Part shown: one piece after another, positions 62,901-64,000 of the stretch | Layout: each line of letters opens with the position of its first letter | How positions within the stretch are numbered: position 1 is the stretch's first letter | Source of the DNA: a virus | Strand: one strand, 5' to 3' | Length of the DNA stretch: 64,000 nucleotides | IMG/VR virus record: IMGVR_UViG_3300025585_000032 | Coordinates: 1-64,000 of that record | Notes under the pieces: generated by a model | Told to the model about the DNA's origin: nothing | The model's input: the letters and a program-made list of their open reading frames with translations, nothing else | Database searches by the model: none | Translations under genes and position numbers: made by a program

Positions 62901-63247
62901 TCGGTGTAATTGACTATACGGGCGGAAGTAACGTTTCAATTGGTGCTGAAGTAGACTTGAGTCGTGCGTATGATGGTTGCTTGTCCGAAGTTTGGTTTTC
63001 AAATTCACATGTCAATGTTTCAAATGCTACGATAAGAAACTTCTTTATTGGAGCAAATGGTGATCTATTACCAAGTAATATGCTGCAGTCAAATGGATAC
63101 ATGGGTAGAGTGAGTGTAGAGGTCACTCCATCAATCTATCTAAGAAGCAATGCACTTTATGCAAATATCAATAGCGGAATTGCAAATAACTTCACGTTTG
63201 CAAATAATATCACGGATTGCTCAAACTCCTCAAGTACTCCAGCATAA
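59918..63247 (+). CDS. baseplate wedge protein with split LamG-like domain
   Basis: 1109 residues. N-terminal wedge part (HPTFIAFVKAYYEYLEQSNT, then FYRAKGTEKAYDFFFRLLYN), of the kind that follows gp6 in marine T4-like phages. Two copies of a Gly/Asn-rich module of about 210 residues lie at about 278-490 and 705-916, sharing HPNTYNINSDVINTYN and GAYSN. A concanavalin/LamG-like domain begins at about 628 (GTISFWFRP) and resumes at about 917-1060 (NSWNHIVATWDL), so the second module is inserted inside it. Probably a wedge protein fused to a carbohydrate-binding fibre-like part. Confidence 0.75.
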   Translation: MATNNKISTVVSNQLPDFIKSDHPTFIAFVKAYYEYLEQSNTTLAFGKTVERAKNIPNYFDTDKITETGLNEFNDHLYNEFISVIPKEALTDKSKLLKNIKDFYRAKGTEKAYDFFFRLLYNETPEIYYPKNDILIASSGKWLVERSIRLANTYVNGILDESIASLKKFESTLIRGNVSTATAQVERVSISYEAGTRINEFFISKKKGDFSADEEVFTTTIDGETLSAKIVSGFISSVTLKNGGSGYTIGTSIPVVGGGGSDGTVVVSEVSSGNISNVTVVVGGAGFRVGDFVLFSGGGGVGANANVVEVFDDNFTHPNTYNINSDVINTYNLTAIGAYSNSSGGNANTSMANTLTFFAYANTGPARSIVLISGGNNYTSLPTASIQGNTRIKNLGIIGKLTINNGGTGYSNGAQLIFTNIPGGFGYGANGNVVTNATGTIVNTNLTLLGPGHLIGGAGYDINYLPTVSVSGSGSGANIVVSSLLGFGETLVSNTGSIGVIEGLTITNRGSGYATPPTLDFTGSGDGLANANASVVSGTFTYAGRFKDDTGLLSSSNYLEDRDYYQNFSYVIRIRKALQEYKQHVLNFIHPAGLKFFGEFLYESEPVVNNVVVIEDSNTRTYIPYVANSIDFNGSNSVIYKTSSLGNTTNGSTGTISFWFRPNSLANDQTILSLSNTSNSMYSPRVSVSLAKRANSLVGRISGLTVVYGGAGFTVDDNVIFTGTGTNANATIVTVLSDGSFHPNTYNINSDVINTYNATVIGAYSNGASGNANTALLPTLTFFALSGLGPISAVSLNAQGNGYNVLTTTVNATGNTYLRNLGIIGRLKINSTGTGYSNGNIITFTNIIGGYGFGANATVTVNATGAIIATTMTPYSSDSGHLVGGFGYSTDALPIVAVSGSGSGANLTIGALIGDGDIISPDTFANTSNNDGDIIKIVARDSTNTKLLELTTNTSTLIFKNSWNHIVATWDLSSNSNCHVYLNDINSTRLDTINFGVIDYTGGSNVSIGAEVDLSRAYDGCLSEVWFSNSHVNVSNATIRNFFIGANGDLLPSNMLQSNGYMGRVSVEVTPSIYLRSNALYANINSGIANNFTFANNITDCSNSSSTPA

Positions 63248-63250
63248 ATA
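63243..63250 (+). promoter_or_regulatory. candidate late promoter CATAAATA
   Basis: Overlaps the stop of the large wedge gene, 22 bp before gp8. A seven-codon reading frame (63250-63273) overlaps the gp8 ATG. Confidence 0.45.
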
Positions 63251-63272
63251 TGAGTTACAATAGAGTTTTTTA

Positions 63273-64000
63273 ATGACAGCCATAACAACAAGAAATTTAA
63301 GAATCAATTCAGCCGAGCAACTTCTAGAATCGGTCTCAGAACCTGCCGCAACGTATTTGTACGTTGCTTATGGCAAAAATACACCTTGGGCAAATGATTC
63401 TCTTCCCAATACAGCCGTAGATACGACAAGCGACAGAGACGATGTCTGGAGAAACATTATTGGCGGAAAACGAGTTACAGGTAACGATATTACTCTTGCA
63501 ATAAAAAGAGTTAATTGGACAACAAATACAGTATATCAAGCGTATGATGACACTTCAAGCACGCTTTATGATGCCAACACTCAATTTTATGTAATGACAG
63601 ATGACTATAACATCTACAAGTGTCTATACAATAATAATTCAGCAAACTCTACAGTAAAACCAACATATGTTCAAGCAAGTTTCTCAAGCACAGAAGCTGA
63701 TGGATATATTTGGAAATACATGTACACCCTCAATACCAGAGATAGACAAAAATTTCTGACAAATGATTGGATGCCGGTTCGTACATTGACAATTGATGAT
63801 GCATCACAACAGTATGCTGTCGAACAAGCTGCCGTTGATGGTGCAATAGATGTTATTCTTGTCACAAATGGCGGATCAAATTATACAAACACATCAAATG
63901 TTACGGTAACAATTTCTGGTGACGGTAGTGATGCGACAGCAGTTGCATATGTAAATACGATTAGTAACACGATTGCTAATGTCGTTGTAACTACAAGAGG
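63273..64000 (+). CDS. 8: gp8-like baseplate wedge protein, 3' end outside
   Basis: First 242 codons. TRNLRINSAEQLLESVSEPA at the start and ADGYIWKYMYTLNTRDRQKF (about 145-164) match gp8 of marine T4-like phages. The last visible part again has GGSNYTNTSNVTVTISGDGS. gp8 forms the wedge periphery. The gene continues past the window. Confidence 0.82.
   Translation, partial: MTAITTRNLRINSAEQLLESVSEPAATYLYVAYGKNTPWANDSLPNTAVDTTSDRDDVWRNIIGGKRVTGNDITLAIKRVNWTTNTVYQAYDDTSSTLYDANTQFYVMTDDYNIYKCLYNNNSANSTVKPTYVQASFSSTEADGYIWKYMYTLNTRDRQKFLTNDWMPVRTLTIDDASQQYAVEQAAVDGAIDVILVTNGGSNYTNTSNVTVTISGDGSDATAVAYVNTISNTIANVVVTTR

Overview
This window is part of the genome of a large, strictly lytic T4-superfamily myovirus. 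The evidence is a set of recognisable T4-type proteins: gp32 single-strand binding protein, gp59 helicase loader, a gp33-like late coactivator, an RNase H-type 5' nuclease, PhoH, and a baseplate cluster with gp4, gp2-like, gp54, gp26, gp48, gp53, gp27, gp5, PAAR tip, gp25, gp6 and gp8. The host is probably an alphaproteobacterium. The window encodes a circularly permuted, two-piece tmRNA with an alpha-type 3' end, many promoters match a host sigma70 consensus, and much of the early region is GC-rich. No integrase, transposase or CRISPR array was seen.

Layout. 1-2.1 kb: tRNA genes (Gly, Leu x2, Cys, Val, Thr; another Leu at 6.2 kb) around a minus-strand pair that looks like a sulfation cassette (APS kinase/nucleotidyltransferase plus sulfotransferase). 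2.1-13 kb: small early or middle genes, including an outer-membrane barrel protein, a peroxiredoxin, a glutaredoxin, lipoproteins, a 5' nuclease, a SprT-like protease and a QueF-like protein lacking the catalytic Cys. 13-16 kb: a DUF6745 gene flanked by small proteins made of QV-xx tetrapeptide repeats. 16-31 kb: an increasingly GC-rich early region of over forty small genes, served by more than twenty near-identical promoters with a conserved upstream element, plus a structured noncoding stretch at 24.7 kb. 31.3-33.1 kb: a strong hairpin, a pyrimidine-rich noncoding region, and a tandem array of eight ATGA/GTGA-coupled tetrapeptide-repeat genes. 33-39 kb: an SGNH hydrolase, a 2OG-Fe(II)-type oxygenase, small genes, and a PstS phosphate-binding protein. 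39-46 kb: Dps-like ferritin (minus), a radical SAM enzyme, PhoH, a RecB-like nuclease, the tmRNA, a SleB-type cell-wall hydrolase, gp33, gp59 and gp32. 46.4-51.2 kb (minus) and 51.3-64 kb (plus): AT-rich late structural genes for tail and baseplate, ending inside gp8.

How the parts fit. Early promoters (TTGACA, about 17 bp, TATAMT) would fire on host RNA polymerase at infection; several place the start site at the ATG, so those mRNAs should be leaderless. Late genes carry T4-like NATAAATA boxes and would use the phage late sigma with gp33. The three Leu tRNAs read UUA, UUG and CUA, codons that are common in the AT-rich late genes and expected to be rare in a GC-rich host. PstS, Dps, peroxiredoxin and glutaredoxin look like auxiliary genes that sustain phosphate supply and redox or iron balance in the infected cell. 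gp26 carries a classic -1 slippery heptamer that would fuse it to a gp51-like extension.

Limits: all functional calls come from reading the sequence. Many small early proteins are not recognised and are described only.
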